A stretch of DNA of 64,000 nt from Mycobacterium sp. ACS1612 (GTDB lineage Bacteria > Actinomycetota > Actinomycetes > Mycobacteriales > Mycobacteriaceae), in contig NZ_LZHZ01000035.1 in NCBI RefSeq assembly GCF_001667505.1, forward strand, positions 1 to 64,000, written 5' to 3'. How positions within the stretch are numbered: position 1 is the first letter of the stretch; every line of letters begins with the position of its first letter. Shown here piece after piece: positions 51,712-60,280 of the stretch. Under the pieces are notes generated by a model that was not told the DNA's origin, did not search any database, and saw only the letters and a program-made list of their open reading frames with translations. Both the position numbers and the translations under genes were made by a program.

Positions 51712-53178
51712 CTAGTGCACGCCCTCCATCAGTCGGCTGATCCACGGCGCGATGGCGAATGCCACCACACCGACCAGAATTGCGACGGCGCCGATGATTC
51801 CGAAGTAGGCGAATTCGTGCGCGGGATCGTAATACCGGGCCAGCACGCCTGACATCGAGGTGCCGAGGCCGACCGAGAAGAAGTACAGCGCCATCATCTG
51901 AGCCCGAAACGCCTCGGGCGCAAGCTTTGTGGTCACCGAAAGGCCGATGGGCGACAGCAGCAGTTCGGAGATGGCGAAGACCGCCATGATGCCGACCACG
52001 AGCAGGGCGGGCACCGCCTTGCCCGTCGTGCCCGCCATCGGCAGGAACATCAGGAAGGCCAAACCCATCCCGATCACGCCGTAGGCGAACTTACGAGGCG
52101 TGGTCGGCGCCCGGTTGCCCAGTCGTGTCCACATGATCGCGAAAAGCGGTGACAGCGCGATGATCCAGACGGGTTCGATGGATCCGATCCAGTTCGACGG
52201 TGCGGTCCATCCGAAGATCGACCAGTTCATCCGTTCATCGGAGTACACCGCGAGCACCGTGAAGATCTGCTGGAACAGCGACCAGAACACCGCATTGGCG
52301 ATGAACAACGGGATGAAGGCGCGCACCCGCGTCCGTTCGATCGCCTCGACCTTCGAACTGGTCAACATCACGACGAAGTACGCCACCGATGCCACGACGA
52401 TCACCCCCGTGGTGACCTGTGACAGGTTGGCCAGCTCGACAAGGCCGGTCATGAACGACACCGCGACGATGACGATGACGGCGAGCGCGGCACCCACCGC
52501 CCAGCCGATTCCACTGCGCGGCAACGGGTTCGGCACGGTCTGGCCGTGGGTACCGAGGTTACGGCGAAACGCTACGTACTGTGCCAGTCCGAGCGCCATC
52601 CCGACCGCGGCAGCACCGAAGCCGTAATGGAACCCGGCACGCGTCTGCAGCAGGCCGGTGATCAGCGGGCCGATGAACGCACCGAGGTTGATGCCCAGAT
52701 AGAACAGCGTGAAGCCGCCGTCGCAGCGGGCATCGCCTTTGTCGTAGAGGGTGCCGAGCAACGACGACGCGTTGGCCTTCAACGCACCCGAACCGAGCGC
52801 CACGAGCACAAGGCCGACCGCGACCCCCGCCAGGCCCGGCACGATCGCCAGCGCGATGTGGCCGCACATCACGACCACGCCGCCGTAGAACACGGTGCGT
52901 TCCATGCCGAGCAATCGGTCGGCGATCCAGCCGCCCAGCACGGTGGACAGATACACCAGCCCGCCGTAGGCGCCCACGATGCCGGTCGCCGTGGCCTTCG
53001 GCAGTTCCAGGCCGCCGTCGGTGACCGAGTAATAGAGGTAGTAGCCGAGGATGGTGAGCATCCCGTAGAAGGAGAAGCGCTCCCACAACTCGACGCCGAA
53101 TAGGTTGGCCAGGCCGACGGGATGCCCGAACAGCGTGCGTTCGGCGGGCCGGCCCTCCGTCTGTCCTACTGTTGCCAT
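51712..53178 (-). CDS. POT/PTR-family proton-dependent oligopeptide transporter
   Basis: This 488-residue transporter has about fourteen hydrophobic segments. The POT motif ELWERFSFYGML is at the N-terminus, GGWIADRLLG follows in the third segment region, and the PTR2 signature FTLFYLGINLGAFIGPLITG is present. It imports di- and tripeptides or similar compounds with protons. It has its own promoter region (211 nt upstream) and no operon partners. Confidence 0.88.
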   Translation of the reverse strand: MATVGQTEGRPAERTLFGHPVGLANLFGVELWERFSFYGMLTILGYYLYYSVTDGGLELPKATATGIVGAYGGLVYLSTVLGGWIADRLLGMERTVFYGGVVVMCGHIALAIVPGLAGVAVGLVLVALGSGALKANASSLLGTLYDKGDARCDGGFTLFYLGINLGAFIGPLITGLLQTRAGFHYGFGAAAVGMALGLAQYVAFRRNLGTHGQTVPNPLPRSGIGWAVGAALAVIVIVAVSFMTGLVELANLSQVTTGVIVVASVAYFVVMLTSSKVEAIERTRVRAFIPLFIANAVFWSLFQQIFTVLAVYSDERMNWSIFGWTAPSNWIGSIEPVWIIALSPLFAIMWTRLGNRAPTTPRKFAYGVIGMGLAFLMFLPMAGTTGKAVPALLVVGIMAVFAISELLLSPIGLSVTTKLAPEAFRAQMMALYFFSVGLGTSMSGVLARYYDPAHEFAYFGIIGAVAILVGVVAFAIAPWISRLMEGVH

Positions 53179-53389
53179 GCGGGGCAGGATGCCACGCCCG
53201 CGGACGGCACGTGGCGGATCGCTTCAATCGTTTCGTGGGCAAATAGAACACGATGGGATGGGCAGGACTTTCCTGGGGCACAGCACATTTCGATTTTCGA
53301 ACAACCGGCAGGCGCCCAACGCCCGATGAGCCGGTAGCGCCGGGTGCAGGTAGTGTCACCCCGACAGGTGGACGTCCGAAGGGGTGTGA

Positions 53390-54694
53390 GTGGACGCCGT
53401 ACTCGGCTTATCGGTAACGCCGTCCGCCGTCGGCCTCGTCCTCGTCGAAGGGCAGGACGCCGACGGCGCCACGATGGACCGCAATGCGTTCGAGGTGGGA
53501 TTCCGGGGTCGGTGCGACGCGGTCCAGACCTCCCGACAGGCGGCGGCCGCGGTGCGGCGCAGTGAGGCGATCGCGCTCACGTCCGGTCATCGCCTGCACT
53601 CGATCGGGGTGACCTGGAGCGACGACGCCAATGCCGAGGCCTCGCTGTTGCTGAAGTCGTTGACCGACTCGGGGTTCGACAACGTGGTGCCGGTTCGGCT
53701 GCCCGAGGCCACCGAGGCGTTGGCGCGCGGCATCGCCGAGGTCATCGGTTTCGGCACCACGGCGGTGTGCGTGCTCGAGCCCGAAACCGTGATCACGTTG
53801 ATCGTGCACCTTCGCGACGGCGCGGTGCAGACGTCGGTCAATCGCAGGATCGTCAGCGAGGACGACCTCATCCGCTGGTTGAGCAGCCTGTTCGCCCGGG
53901 CTGACTGGCAGCCCGAGGCCCTGGTCATGGTCGGCTCCGGCGGCGATGACGAGTTGCTGCCCGTCCTCGAGGAAGCGCTGGCTGTACCCGTGTTCGCGCC
54001 CGCCGAGGCGCAACTCGCTCTCGCGCGGGGCGCGGCGCTGGCCTCCGCGCAGAACGTCGACTTCAGCCACCTCGACGATGCCCACCACTTCGGCGAGCAG
54101 CCCACTGCGGAGCCCCGTCGTCGGCAGCTCAGTCAGGCGGGCCCGCTGGCCCTACTCGTGGCCGGGGTGCTGACGTTCACCGTCTCGGCGTCGGTCGCGG
54201 TCAGCCTGCAGCTGGTTCCCAAGAGAGACAACGCGACGGCGGAACCGCGGCCCGCAGCCAAGGTCACCGAGGAGACACCGGCGGCCGTCACGCGGTACCA
54301 GGCACCGATCGCCGTCGCACCGCCCGCGCCGGTCGTCGAGGCGGTGCCCCCGCAGCCTGAGCCGCCGGAGGCACCCGCCGCGGAGGACCCGCCGCCCGTC
54401 TACAGCGAGACACCCGTCAGCCTCCCGGAGGCACCCGCGCCAGCGCCGGACACGCCCCCGGCCGACGGCCTGCCGCCCGATCCCGCGGCTGCGCCTGCGC
54501 CGCCTGCCGACGCGCCGCTGCCGCCGGAGCAGTCGCCGCCGGTGCCGCCCCCTCCGGAGGAGCGGCCTGGCCTCCTCAGCCGGATCAGGGACCGGCTGCA
54601 CGGGGTTAATGACGACGTGCCGCCGTCCGATGTCGCACCGCCCGCCGATCCCGCGGCGGCGCCGCCCCCGGCGCCGCTCACCCCGCCTGCCTGA
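53390..54694 (+). CDS. Mycobacterial membrane protein with ATPase-like N-domain and proline-rich tail (DUF7159-like)
   Basis: This 434-residue protein has residues 1 to about 220 resembling the Hsp70/actin-like N-domains of mycobacterial surface proteins (VLGLSVTPSAVGLVLVEGQD, IGFGTTAVCVLEPETVITLI, ALVMVGSGGDDELLPVLEEA). One membrane segment follows (PLALLVAGVLTFTVSASVAV, about 252-271), then a proline-rich tail of about 150 residues. The DUF7159 label is from memory. Function is unknown; a role at the cell wall is suggested by topology. GTG start at 53390. Confidence 0.65.
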   Translation: MDAVLGLSVTPSAVGLVLVEGQDADGATMDRNAFEVGFRGRCDAVQTSRQAAAAVRRSEAIALTSGHRLHSIGVTWSDDANAEASLLLKSLTDSGFDNVVPVRLPEATEALARGIAEVIGFGTTAVCVLEPETVITLIVHLRDGAVQTSVNRRIVSEDDLIRWLSSLFARADWQPEALVMVGSGGDDELLPVLEEALAVPVFAPAEAQLALARGAALASAQNVDFSHLDDAHHFGEQPTAEPRRRQLSQAGPLALLVAGVLTFTVSASVAVSLQLVPKRDNATAEPRPAAKVTEETPAAVTRYQAPIAVAPPAPVVEAVPPQPEPPEAPAAEDPPPVYSETPVSLPEAPAPAPDTPPADGLPPDPAAAPAPPADAPLPPEQSPPVPPPPEERPGLLSRIRDRLHGVNDDVPPSDVAPPADPAAAPPPAPLTPPA

Positions 54695-54717
54695 TCCGCG
54701 CGGATACGCTCGCAGGC

Positions 54718-55302
54718 GTGCAGGTGCTTCGAGTGACGCTGCGCGTCGGCATTGTGGTGGCGGTGGTCCTGGCCCTGATCGTGGTGGCGACGTCGGCGCG
54801 GTCGGGTCTGCTGTGGCGACTCAGCACGTTCACGTATCAAGCCAACGTCCTTGCCGCCGGGTACTACGTGTGGTCGCTTGCGTTGCCCCGCGCGGACGCC
54901 AGAGTGGGCTTGCGCGGTGCGGTGGTGCTCTACGTGTTGATCGCAGGCGTCATCTGGAATCTGTTCCTGACCGAGCGCAGCATGGGTTACACGCCGGCCA
55001 ACTTGCTGTTGCATGTCGTCGTTCCCGTGCTGGCACTGACTGATTGGCTGTTGGTCGGTCGGGATCGGGCGAAGGTCCGGTGGTGGCAGCCGGTGGCATG
55101 GTTGGTCTATCCGGCGGCATATCTGGCGTTGGCGCTGCTCGTGCTGAACCACGTGGGCAGGCGTGCGCCGTACTACTTCCTGGACCCGGGAAGCATCGGC
55201 ACGGCGTCGGTGGTCGTGAACATCTGTGTGCTCGCGTGCGGTGCGCTCGCCCTCGGTTACACGCTGCTGGGCATCAACCGCGCCGTAGCCGTCGTGCGTT
55301 GA
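54718..55302 (+). CDS. Pr6Pr/FAR-17a-like six-helix membrane protein
   Basis: This 194-residue integral membrane protein has about six hydrophobic segments (LRVGIVVAVVLALIVVATSA, GAVVLYVLIAGVIWNLFLTE, LLLHVVVPVLALTDWLLVGR), with the conserved FTYQANVLAAGYY and HVVVPVLALTDW typical of the Pr6Pr family related to androgen-induced FAR-17a proteins. GTG start 23 nt after the previous stop. The family includes intramembrane hydrolases of unusual lipids in animals; the bacterial role is unknown. Confidence 0.75.
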   Translation: MQVLRVTLRVGIVVAVVLALIVVATSARSGLLWRLSTFTYQANVLAAGYYVWSLALPRADARVGLRGAVVLYVLIAGVIWNLFLTERSMGYTPANLLLHVVVPVLALTDWLLVGRDRAKVRWWQPVAWLVYPAAYLALALLVLNHVGRRAPYYFLDPGSIGTASVVVNICVLACGALALGYTLLGINRAVAVVR

Positions 55303-55399
55303 CGCGACATGCGAACCGGCCCTGACTTGCAGCTTCCCGAGGATTCGACGGGTGCCAACTAGGATGGAAGCTTGCTGAGGTGTCCACCACGGAGGAAAT

Positions 55400-56149
55400 G
55401 TGAAAGTGCGTAGAGCCGTTCGTAATCTGCTTGTCGTGGTGGGGATTGCCACAATCGCCCTCGCCGAATCCGTCACCACCAGTGCGGCAAGCGTCACCAC
55501 ACCGACCGATGTCGTCAGCATCACCCCGTCGCCCGGGCAGAAGGTCGGCGTGGCGATGCCGGTGACAGTGACGTTCGCTCAGTCGATCGCGGACCGCCCA
55601 GGCGCAGAACGCACCATCTCGTTCAGCTCTCCCGCGACTCCCGCCGGTTCCTTCAGTTGGCTCAATGACCGTGTCGTGCAATGGACTCCGTCGGGGTTCT
55701 GGCCGGCTCATTCGAACATCATGGTGACGGCGGGCGGCGCGAAGACATCCTTCGAGACCGGCGCCACGACAGTCGGTGTCGCCGACGTGAGCGCGCACAC
55801 GTTCACCGTCAGCATCGACGGACAGGTGGCACGGCAGATGCCCGCATCCATGGGCAAGCCGAAGTTCCCGACGCCTAAGGGCACCTTCTCGGCGCTGGAG
55901 AAGCAATCGGTCGTCATCATGGACTCGCGCACCATCGGCATTCCGTTGTCCGATCCCGAGGGTTACAAGCTGACCGTCAACAACGCCGTTCGCGTCACGT
56001 GGGGCGGAGTCTATGTCCATTCCGCACCGTGGTCGGTGGCGTCACAGGGCAATTCGAACGTCAGCCACGGTTGCATCAACCTCAGCCCCGACAATGCCGC
56101 GTGGTACTACAACACGGTGAGCATCGGCGACCCGATCATCGTCCAGTAG
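55400..56149 (+). CDS. L,D-transpeptidase (YkuD) with N-terminal Ig-like domain
   Basis: This 249-residue exported protein has a signal segment (VRNLLVVVGIATIALAES), one bacterial Ig-like domain (about residues 38-125), then the YkuD catalytic domain with H207 and the S222-H223-G224-C225 motif (SHGCINLS). It forms 3-3 cross-links in peptidoglycan, the main cross-link type in mycobacteria. It is shorter than LdtMt2-type enzymes, which carry two Ig domains. GGAGGAA lies before GTG 55400; GTG 55406 is an alternative. Confidence 0.88.
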   Translation: MKVRRAVRNLLVVVGIATIALAESVTTSAASVTTPTDVVSITPSPGQKVGVAMPVTVTFAQSIADRPGAERTISFSSPATPAGSFSWLNDRVVQWTPSGFWPAHSNIMVTAGGAKTSFETGATTVGVADVSAHTFTVSIDGQVARQMPASMGKPKFPTPKGTFSALEKQSVVIMDSRTIGIPLSDPEGYKLTVNNAVRVTWGGVYVHSAPWSVASQGNSNVSHGCINLSPDNAAWYYNTVSIGDPIIVQ

Positions 56150-56151
56150 CG

Positions 56152-56823
56152 TTACGCGACGTCGGCGTGCAGATTCTTCGCTGTCGGTGATGTCGCGACG
56201 GTGGCGATGTCAGGGTAGGTGCCGAGCACCCGGTCGGCGGTGCCGGAACTGGTCACCGTGAACCAGTAGTGCTCGTTCTTGAAGTGGTGATTGCGGTGAT
56301 TACGCCAAATCGCCCGATACACAGCGGTTTTCGGCTTGTAATCGCTGTGGATGAGGTAATGGGTCCATTCGTAGACCAGCCCCATCGCGGCGATGAACAC
56401 CAGGTAGGTCAGGCCCATGCCGAGGCGCGGGAACGCCAGCAGTGCTACGGCGACGGTGAGCGGAAGCACCCACGACACAAGCGATTTCCACGGGATGAAG
56501 ATCAGCGGAACGTTGCGTGGTTCCATGTGGTGGGCCCGGTGTTCGCGGGCGAGCAGCGGATCGAAGGTCAGCCTGCCGACTCGCTTCGGCCGCCAGTGCA
56601 GGATGAACACGTGGATGATCCACTCGAAGAACGGGAAAAGCGCCACCATCACCAGGGGCACCACCGCGTCGGTGATGTGCCAGTCGCCGACGACGATGCG
56701 CGCGGTCAGCGCCGCGACGAAGACAACGCCGATCATCCAGGGGGACGGGTGTTTCCAGAACTCCCGGCCGGCATCGGCCAGGGTGAAACCTCGGCGGGTT
56801 GGCCGGTCGGTCGAGATGGTCAT
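56152..56823 (-). CDS. Fatty acid hydroxylase/sterol desaturase superfamily membrane protein
   Basis: This 223-residue membrane protein has the diiron His clusters of the family: HVFILHW and [21 protein letters not shown], and [13 protein letters not shown]. About four membrane segments surround them. These enzymes hydroxylate or desaturate lipids with oxygen. It is coupled to the upstream GntR regulator (ATGA-type overlap at 56820-56823), so the regulator probably senses a related lipid. Confidence 0.85.
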   Translation of the reverse strand: MTISTDRPTRRGFTLADAGREFWKHPSPWMIGVVFVAALTARIVVGDWHITDAVVPLVMVALFPFFEWIIHVFILHWRPKRVGRLTFDPLLAREHRAHHMEPRNVPLIFIPWKSLVSWVLPLTVAVALLAFPRLGMGLTYLVFIAAMGLVYEWTHYLIHSDYKPKTAVYRAIWRNHRNHHFKNEHYWFTVTSSGTADRVLGTYPDIATVATSPTAKNLHADVA

Positions 56824-57542
56824 CGTTGCTCCTCCAGGTTGTCGATAACGCTGAGCAGCGCGGTGGTCGCGGGTTCGAGCACGTCCTGTGCGGCCGTGCG
56901 TGCGCGCGGCGGATCGCCCGCGGCGATCGCCTCGGCGAGTTCGCGGTAGGCGTCGGGTCTTCCGACCTCATCGGCCATCACGGCGGCCAGCGCGGCGAGC
57001 GCGGGTTCGTACGTCGCGCGCAGTGTGTTGTACATCAACCGGAACGCGATCGAGTCTGCGCCGTCGACGATGTGGTCCCAGAACGTCAGCGCCAGACGCT
57101 GTTGCCCGATGGGATCCTTCTCGTGCGCCAACTTGCCCAGCACGTCGTCGAGTAACGCCGCGAGTTCCGGGGGGCGACGCGCCGCCGCCAACTCAGCGAC
57201 CTTGGGCCCGTTGTGAAGTCGGGTTTCCAGGATGCTGCGCACGACGGACAGGTCGAGTTCACCGGCGCGGATCAGCAGCCGGGGGAGCAGGTCTAGTCCG
57301 GCGTGCCTGCGGAAGTCCCGCACGGTGGTGGCGTCGCCCTGCCGCACCTCCACCAGGCCGGCGGCGGTCAGTCGCTTCAATGCCTCGCGCACGGCGGGGC
57401 GCGACACCCCGAGCACCTCGGCCAGCCTGCGCTCGCTCGGCAGCGCCTCGCCGGGTTGCATCTCGCCGCTGAGCACCTCGGTGACGATCTGCTCGAAGAC
57501 GTCCTCGGGCACCGAGCGGCGGTTCACCGGTTGCAGGGCCAT
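56820..57542 (-). CDS. GntR/FadR-family transcriptional regulator
   Basis: This 240-residue regulator has the N-terminal winged helix: [57 protein letters not shown]. The C-terminal all-helical FCD/FadR-like domain binds a ligand, probably a fatty acyl or organic acid. I chose ATG 57542 (MALQPVN), leaving a FadR-type site TGGTCTTACCA 37 nt upstream. It controls itself and the hydroxylase gene that overlaps its end. Confidence 0.85.
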   Translation of the reverse strand: MALQPVNRRSVPEDVFEQIVTEVLSGEMQPGEALPSERRLAEVLGVSRPAVREALKRLTAAGLVEVRQGDATTVRDFRRHAGLDLLPRLLIRAGELDLSVVRSILETRLHNGPKVAELAAARRPPELAALLDDVLGKLAHEKDPIGQQRLALTFWDHIVDGADSIAFRLMYNTLRATYEPALAALAAVMADEVGRPDAYRELAEAIAAGDPPRARTAAQDVLEPATTALLSVIDNLEEQR

Positions 57543-57578
57543 GCCGGCAGCATGCCAGGCCACAGGCCAGAGGTCAAG

Positions 57579-57589
57579 TGGTCTTACCA
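57579..57589. promoter_or_regulatory. FadR-type operator (TGGT-N3-ACCA)
   Basis: TGGTCTTACCA is a perfect dyad fitting the TNGTNNNACNA pattern of FadR-subfamily GntR regulators. It lies just upstream of the GntR start at 57542, pointing to autoregulation. Confidence 0.6.
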
Positions 57590-57605
57590 GTTACATCCGC
57601 GTGCG

Positions 57606-57662
57606 CGAACGTTCCTTACCGCTCGAAAATTGGTCGATTTTTCGAGCGGTAAGGAACGTTCG
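57606..57662. terminator. Perfect 24-bp hairpin, terminator or dispersed palindrome
   Basis: The arms 57606-57629 and 57639-57662 are perfect complements of 24 nt around a 9-nt loop. It lies 12 nt downstream of the stop of the SnoaL-like gene (read on the minus strand) and before the GntR regulator promoter. The arm length equals that of the hairpin at 33030-33091, also with A/T-rich centre, but the outer sequence is different. Confidence 0.7.
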
Positions 57663-57674
57663 GCCCGGGAATTG

Positions 57675-58049
57675 CTACACCCGCGAGAGCTGCACCTTCA
57701 TCGCCTCGGCCAGCGCGAGCAACCCCGACATCGGCCGGACCATCACCGTGAACTCGCTGATCGCGCCGTGCTCGTCGAGATAGATGAAGTCACAGCCCTC
57801 GATCTGCCTGTCGCCGACCCTGGCCTCGAAGACGAGCGCGTGGTCGCGTGCGTCCTCCGCACCGATCTCGCGGACGTAGCGGAAGTCCTCGAACACCGCG
57901 ATGACGGCCTCCAGGATCCGGCGCACCGCCTCGGCCCCGTGATACGGCTTGTACACAGCCGGACTGCGAAACACCACGTCATCACGCATCAAGGCGACGG
58001 CCGCGTCGAGATCACGCGCTTCGATGGCGCGTCGGAATGGGTGCACCAC
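57675..58049 (-). CDS. SnoaL-like/NTF2-fold protein
   Basis: This 124-residue protein has HPFRRAIEARDLDAAVALMR, DDVVFRSPAVYKPYHGAEAV, EGCDFIYLDEHGAISEFTVM, the NTF2-like pattern. GTG start at 58049. It is divergent from the PadR regulator (start 58120) and is its likeliest target. It is followed by the perfect hairpin at 57606-57662. Ligand or reaction is unknown. Confidence 0.75.
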   Translation of the reverse strand: MVHPFRRAIEARDLDAAVALMRDDVVFRSPAVYKPYHGAEAVRRILEAVIAVFEDFRYVREIGAEDARDHALVFEARVGDRQIEGCDFIYLDEHGAISEFTVMVRPMSGLLALAEAMKVQLSRV

Positions 58050-58119
58050 TTGACCACCTCATAGGCAATTAGTTGAATAGGTGCAACAGACACTAGTGCG
58101 TGCTTGGGAGGGTGTCTAG

Positions 58120-58677
58120 ATGGCATTGGGCCACGCGGTGCTGGCCGCGTTGTTGGAAGGTGAGGCGTCGGGCTATCAGCTCGCCAAGCGGTTCGACGTG
58201 TCGGTCGCCAACTTCTGGTCGGCGACACCCCAGCAGCTGTATCGCGAACTCGACCGACTCGAAGAAGCCGGGCTCGTCGAGGCGCGCCTGGTGCGCCAGC
58301 AGCGCAGACCCGACAAGCGGGTGTTCACCCTCACGGAGGCGGGCCGCGCGGAGTTGAACAACTTCACCTCCACGCCCGCCAAGCCGGTGGCGATGCGCGA
58401 CGAATTGTTGGTCAAGCTCCAAGCCGTCGATGTCGGCGATGCGCACGCAGTCACCACGGATCTGACGGCCCGCCTGGACCGGGCACGCGTGAAGCTGGCC
58501 CGCTACGACCGACTGCTCGCCGACATGCTCGACGGCTGCGACGCCGACGATTTCGAACCCGACGCCGAACGCATCGGGCCCTACCTGACGCTGATGGGCG
58601 GGCGCATGTACGAGCAGGCCAACATCGGCTGGTGCACGGCCGCGCTCGACGTGCTCAGCAGGAGGCTTCGATCCTGA
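58120..58677 (+). CDS. PadR-family transcriptional regulator
   Basis: This 185-residue protein has the PadR winged helix (MALGHAVLAALLEGEASGYQ, LAKRFDVSVANFWSATPQQL, YRELDRLEEAGLVEARLV) and a C-terminal dimerisation domain with conserved Glu/Asp-rich helices. GGGAGGG precedes the ATG. The 70-nt region shared with the SnoaL-like gene contains two ATAGG repeats that may be the operator, but I could not make a clean dyad. Its end overlaps the convergent lipoprotein gene by 23 nt. Confidence 0.82.
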   Translation: MALGHAVLAALLEGEASGYQLAKRFDVSVANFWSATPQQLYRELDRLEEAGLVEARLVRQQRRPDKRVFTLTEAGRAELNNFTSTPAKPVAMRDELLVKLQAVDVGDAHAVTTDLTARLDRARVKLARYDRLLADMLDGCDADDFEPDAERIGPYLTLMGGRMYEQANIGWCTAALDVLSRRLRS

Positions 58678-59071
58678 AAGTCGCGGTCACTTCCTTGCCC
58701 GGCTTGTCGCTGAAGCTGCCGTCCGCAGATCCGGTGATCGTGTACTTGCCACCGACGCTCGTCACCTCGGCCTTACCGATGTCGCCCCAAGAGATGCCGG
58801 AGAATCCGCCAAAGTCATTGAAATCGACCGATTTGACGGTGACCTCGTCGCCGGTGCCGATGACCGCGGTGAAACTCCTGTTTTTCTCCGGAGTCTCGAT
58901 GGTCCATGCCCACCCCGTCTGTGAACACGTCACCGCGTGCGGGTTTCCGGTGTCCCTGCCGTCAATAGTCACCTTCGCGGTGGTACCGCCAAGCGCGGGC
59001 GGCTGGCCACCGCAGCCGGCGAGCCCCACCACGAGCACCGCCGCGGTCACCATCATGTGTCGGGTCTGCAT
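58655..59071 (-). CDS. LpqH (19 kDa)-family lipoprotein
   Basis: This 138-residue lipoprotein has lipobox LAGC with Cys at residue 20, a short linker, then a beta-rich domain (TTAKVTIDGRDTGNPHAVTC, WAWTIETPEKNRSFTAVIG, AEVTSVGGKYTITGSADGSF) matching the mycobacterial LpqH/19 kDa antigen family. Two Cys (AVTC, IEASC) probably form a disulfide. Such proteins are surface exposed. It overlaps the PadR gene by 23 nt at its end. Confidence 0.82.
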   Translation of the reverse strand: MQTRHMMVTAAVLVVGLAGCGGQPPALGGTTAKVTIDGRDTGNPHAVTCSQTGWAWTIETPEKNRSFTAVIGTGDEVTVKSVDFNDFGGFSGISWGDIGKAEVTSVGGKYTITGSADGSFSDKPGKEVTATFRIEASC

Positions 59072-59085
59072 GCCGCCTGACTCTA

Positions 59086-59862
59086 TTACCCGCGCAGCAC
59101 CGCGGCGGTCGTTTCGTCCGCGGGAAGGAACGCCTCGATGCTCAGTTCGGCGGCGGTCAGATCCAGCGCGGTGCCGAACGTCGTCACGGTGCTCAAAAAC
59201 GTCAGCACCTGCCCGTCCTTGGCGTACAACTCCAGCGGCACCGCGACACCGCCGAGGTCGCGCGTTTCCTCCAAACCGCCTGGGTAGGACTCGATCTCGG
59301 CGAGCAGGGCGGCCAACTCGCCCGAGCCGCTGACCGCCGCCTCATGCCGCAACCGGTCGATCAGGTGATGACGCCACTGCCCGAGGTTGCGGATACGCTG
59401 CGCCAGACCTTCGGGATGCACGGCGATGCGCAGTGCGTTCGGCCGCTCCAACAGGTGCGGCGCCACCCCCTCGAGCAGCACCGCCGCACCGGCGTTGGCG
59501 TGCACGATCTGCCAACCCCTGTCCACCACCACACACGGAAAAGGGTTGTAGGCGTTGAGGACCCGCTCGACACCGGCTCGCACCGCAGCCATGTCGGGAT
59601 CGTCCAACGATCGTTCCCGGTAGACCGGTGCCAGACCCGCGGCCATCAGCAGCTGGTTCTGCTCGCGCGGCGGCACGTCGAGCACGTCGGCCAGCCGTAG
59701 CACCATCTCTCGGCTGGGCGCCGAGCGGCCCGTCTCGATGAAGCTGACGTGCCGAGCCGAGACATCGGCCTCGATGGCGAGGTCGAGTTGGGACAGCCGG
59801 CGACGCTGCCGCCATTGACGCATCAGCGAGCCGAAGGGCGGGCTCTGGACGAGGGTGGTCAC
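59086..59862 (-). CDS. XRE-type HTH regulator with MmyB-like ligand-binding domain
   Basis: This 258-residue protein has an N-terminal XRE helix-turn-helix (RRLSQLDLAIEADVSARHVS, FIETGRSAPSREMVLRLADV) followed by an MmyB-like PAS-fold domain (NPFPCVVVDRGWQIVHANAG). GTG 59862 is chosen because it leaves a dyad operator (59899-59911) upstream. These regulators usually control a divergent oxidoreductase; here the divergent gene is a small membrane protein. Its stop is 14 nt from the lipoprotein start. Confidence 0.82.
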   Translation of the reverse strand: MTTLVQSPPFGSLMRQWRQRRRLSQLDLAIEADVSARHVSFIETGRSAPSREMVLRLADVLDVPPREQNQLLMAAGLAPVYRERSLDDPDMAAVRAGVERVLNAYNPFPCVVVDRGWQIVHANAGAAVLLEGVAPHLLERPNALRIAVHPEGLAQRIRNLGQWRHHLIDRLRHEAAVSGSGELAALLAEIESYPGGLEETRDLGGVAVPLELYAKDGQVLTFLSTVTTFGTALDLTAAELSIEAFLPADETTAAVLRG

Positions 59863-59898
59863 GCGCCAAGTGTCGCGCACCGCGCGGACCGCGGCCAC

Positions 59899-59911
59899 TA
59901 CCTGTCAGGTA
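59899..59911. promoter_or_regulatory. Dyad operator upstream of XRE/MmyB regulator
   Basis: TACCTG-T-CAGGTA has perfect 6-bp arms around one base and lies midway between the regulator (starts 59862) and the small membrane protein (starts 59948). A partial repeat (TTACCTACC) follows at about 59922-59930. This fits a single regulator controlling both directions. Confidence 0.6.
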
Positions 59912-59947
59912 ATTGCACCGCTTACCTACCCGCGGGACGGTGTGAGC

Positions 59948-60280
59948 ATGAGGACCGAGCAGAACATTCCCCGTTGGCTGCGTTTCGTGCTGATCTCGGA
60001 CCGTGCGGGGTCGTCGTGGTACATCGGCGCCGGGTTCTTCTTCGCGCCTGTGCTCGCGGTGCTGTCCCCGTGGCCGATGCTGACCACGGTGTGCTGGGTG
60101 CTCATCGGTCTGACCGGGCTGTGGCTCGGCCTGCTCGGTATCGCGATGGCCACCGGCCTGGCGATCGTGTTGCGGTCGGGCGCCGAAATACCCGAGGACT
60201 ACTGGCGTTCGATCATCGACTACCCAACGGCTAGCTCGCGGCCCGACTTTTCCCGGTGTAGTCAACCTGCCAGTGCTTGA
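59948..60280 (+). CDS. Small membrane protein under XRE regulator
   Basis: This 110-residue protein has two hydrophobic segments (WYIGAGFFFAPVLAVLSPWP and LIGLTGLWLGLLGIAMATGL) and short polar ends. ATG 59948 or GTG 59942 may be used. It is divergent from the XRE/MmyB regulator across its operator, so it is its likely target. The 3' end overlaps the convergent CYP125 gene by 50 nt. The family is unknown. Confidence 0.62.
   Translation: MRTEQNIPRWLRFVLISDRAGSSWYIGAGFFFAPVLAVLSPWPMLTTVCWVLIGLTGLWLGLLGIAMATGLAIVLRSGAEIPEDYWRSIIDYPTASSRPDFSRCSQPASA

Noticed and set aside
54300-54690. Proline-rich low-complexity stretch as a DNA repeat array
   Set aside because: It codes for the proline-rich tail of the membrane protein; the nucleotide repeats are codon-driven and irregular, without fixed unit length.
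58050-58119. PadR operator in the SnoaL/PadR intergenic region
   Set aside because: There are two ATAGG copies and a short CACTAGTG palindrome, but no convincing dyad of the length expected for PadR.
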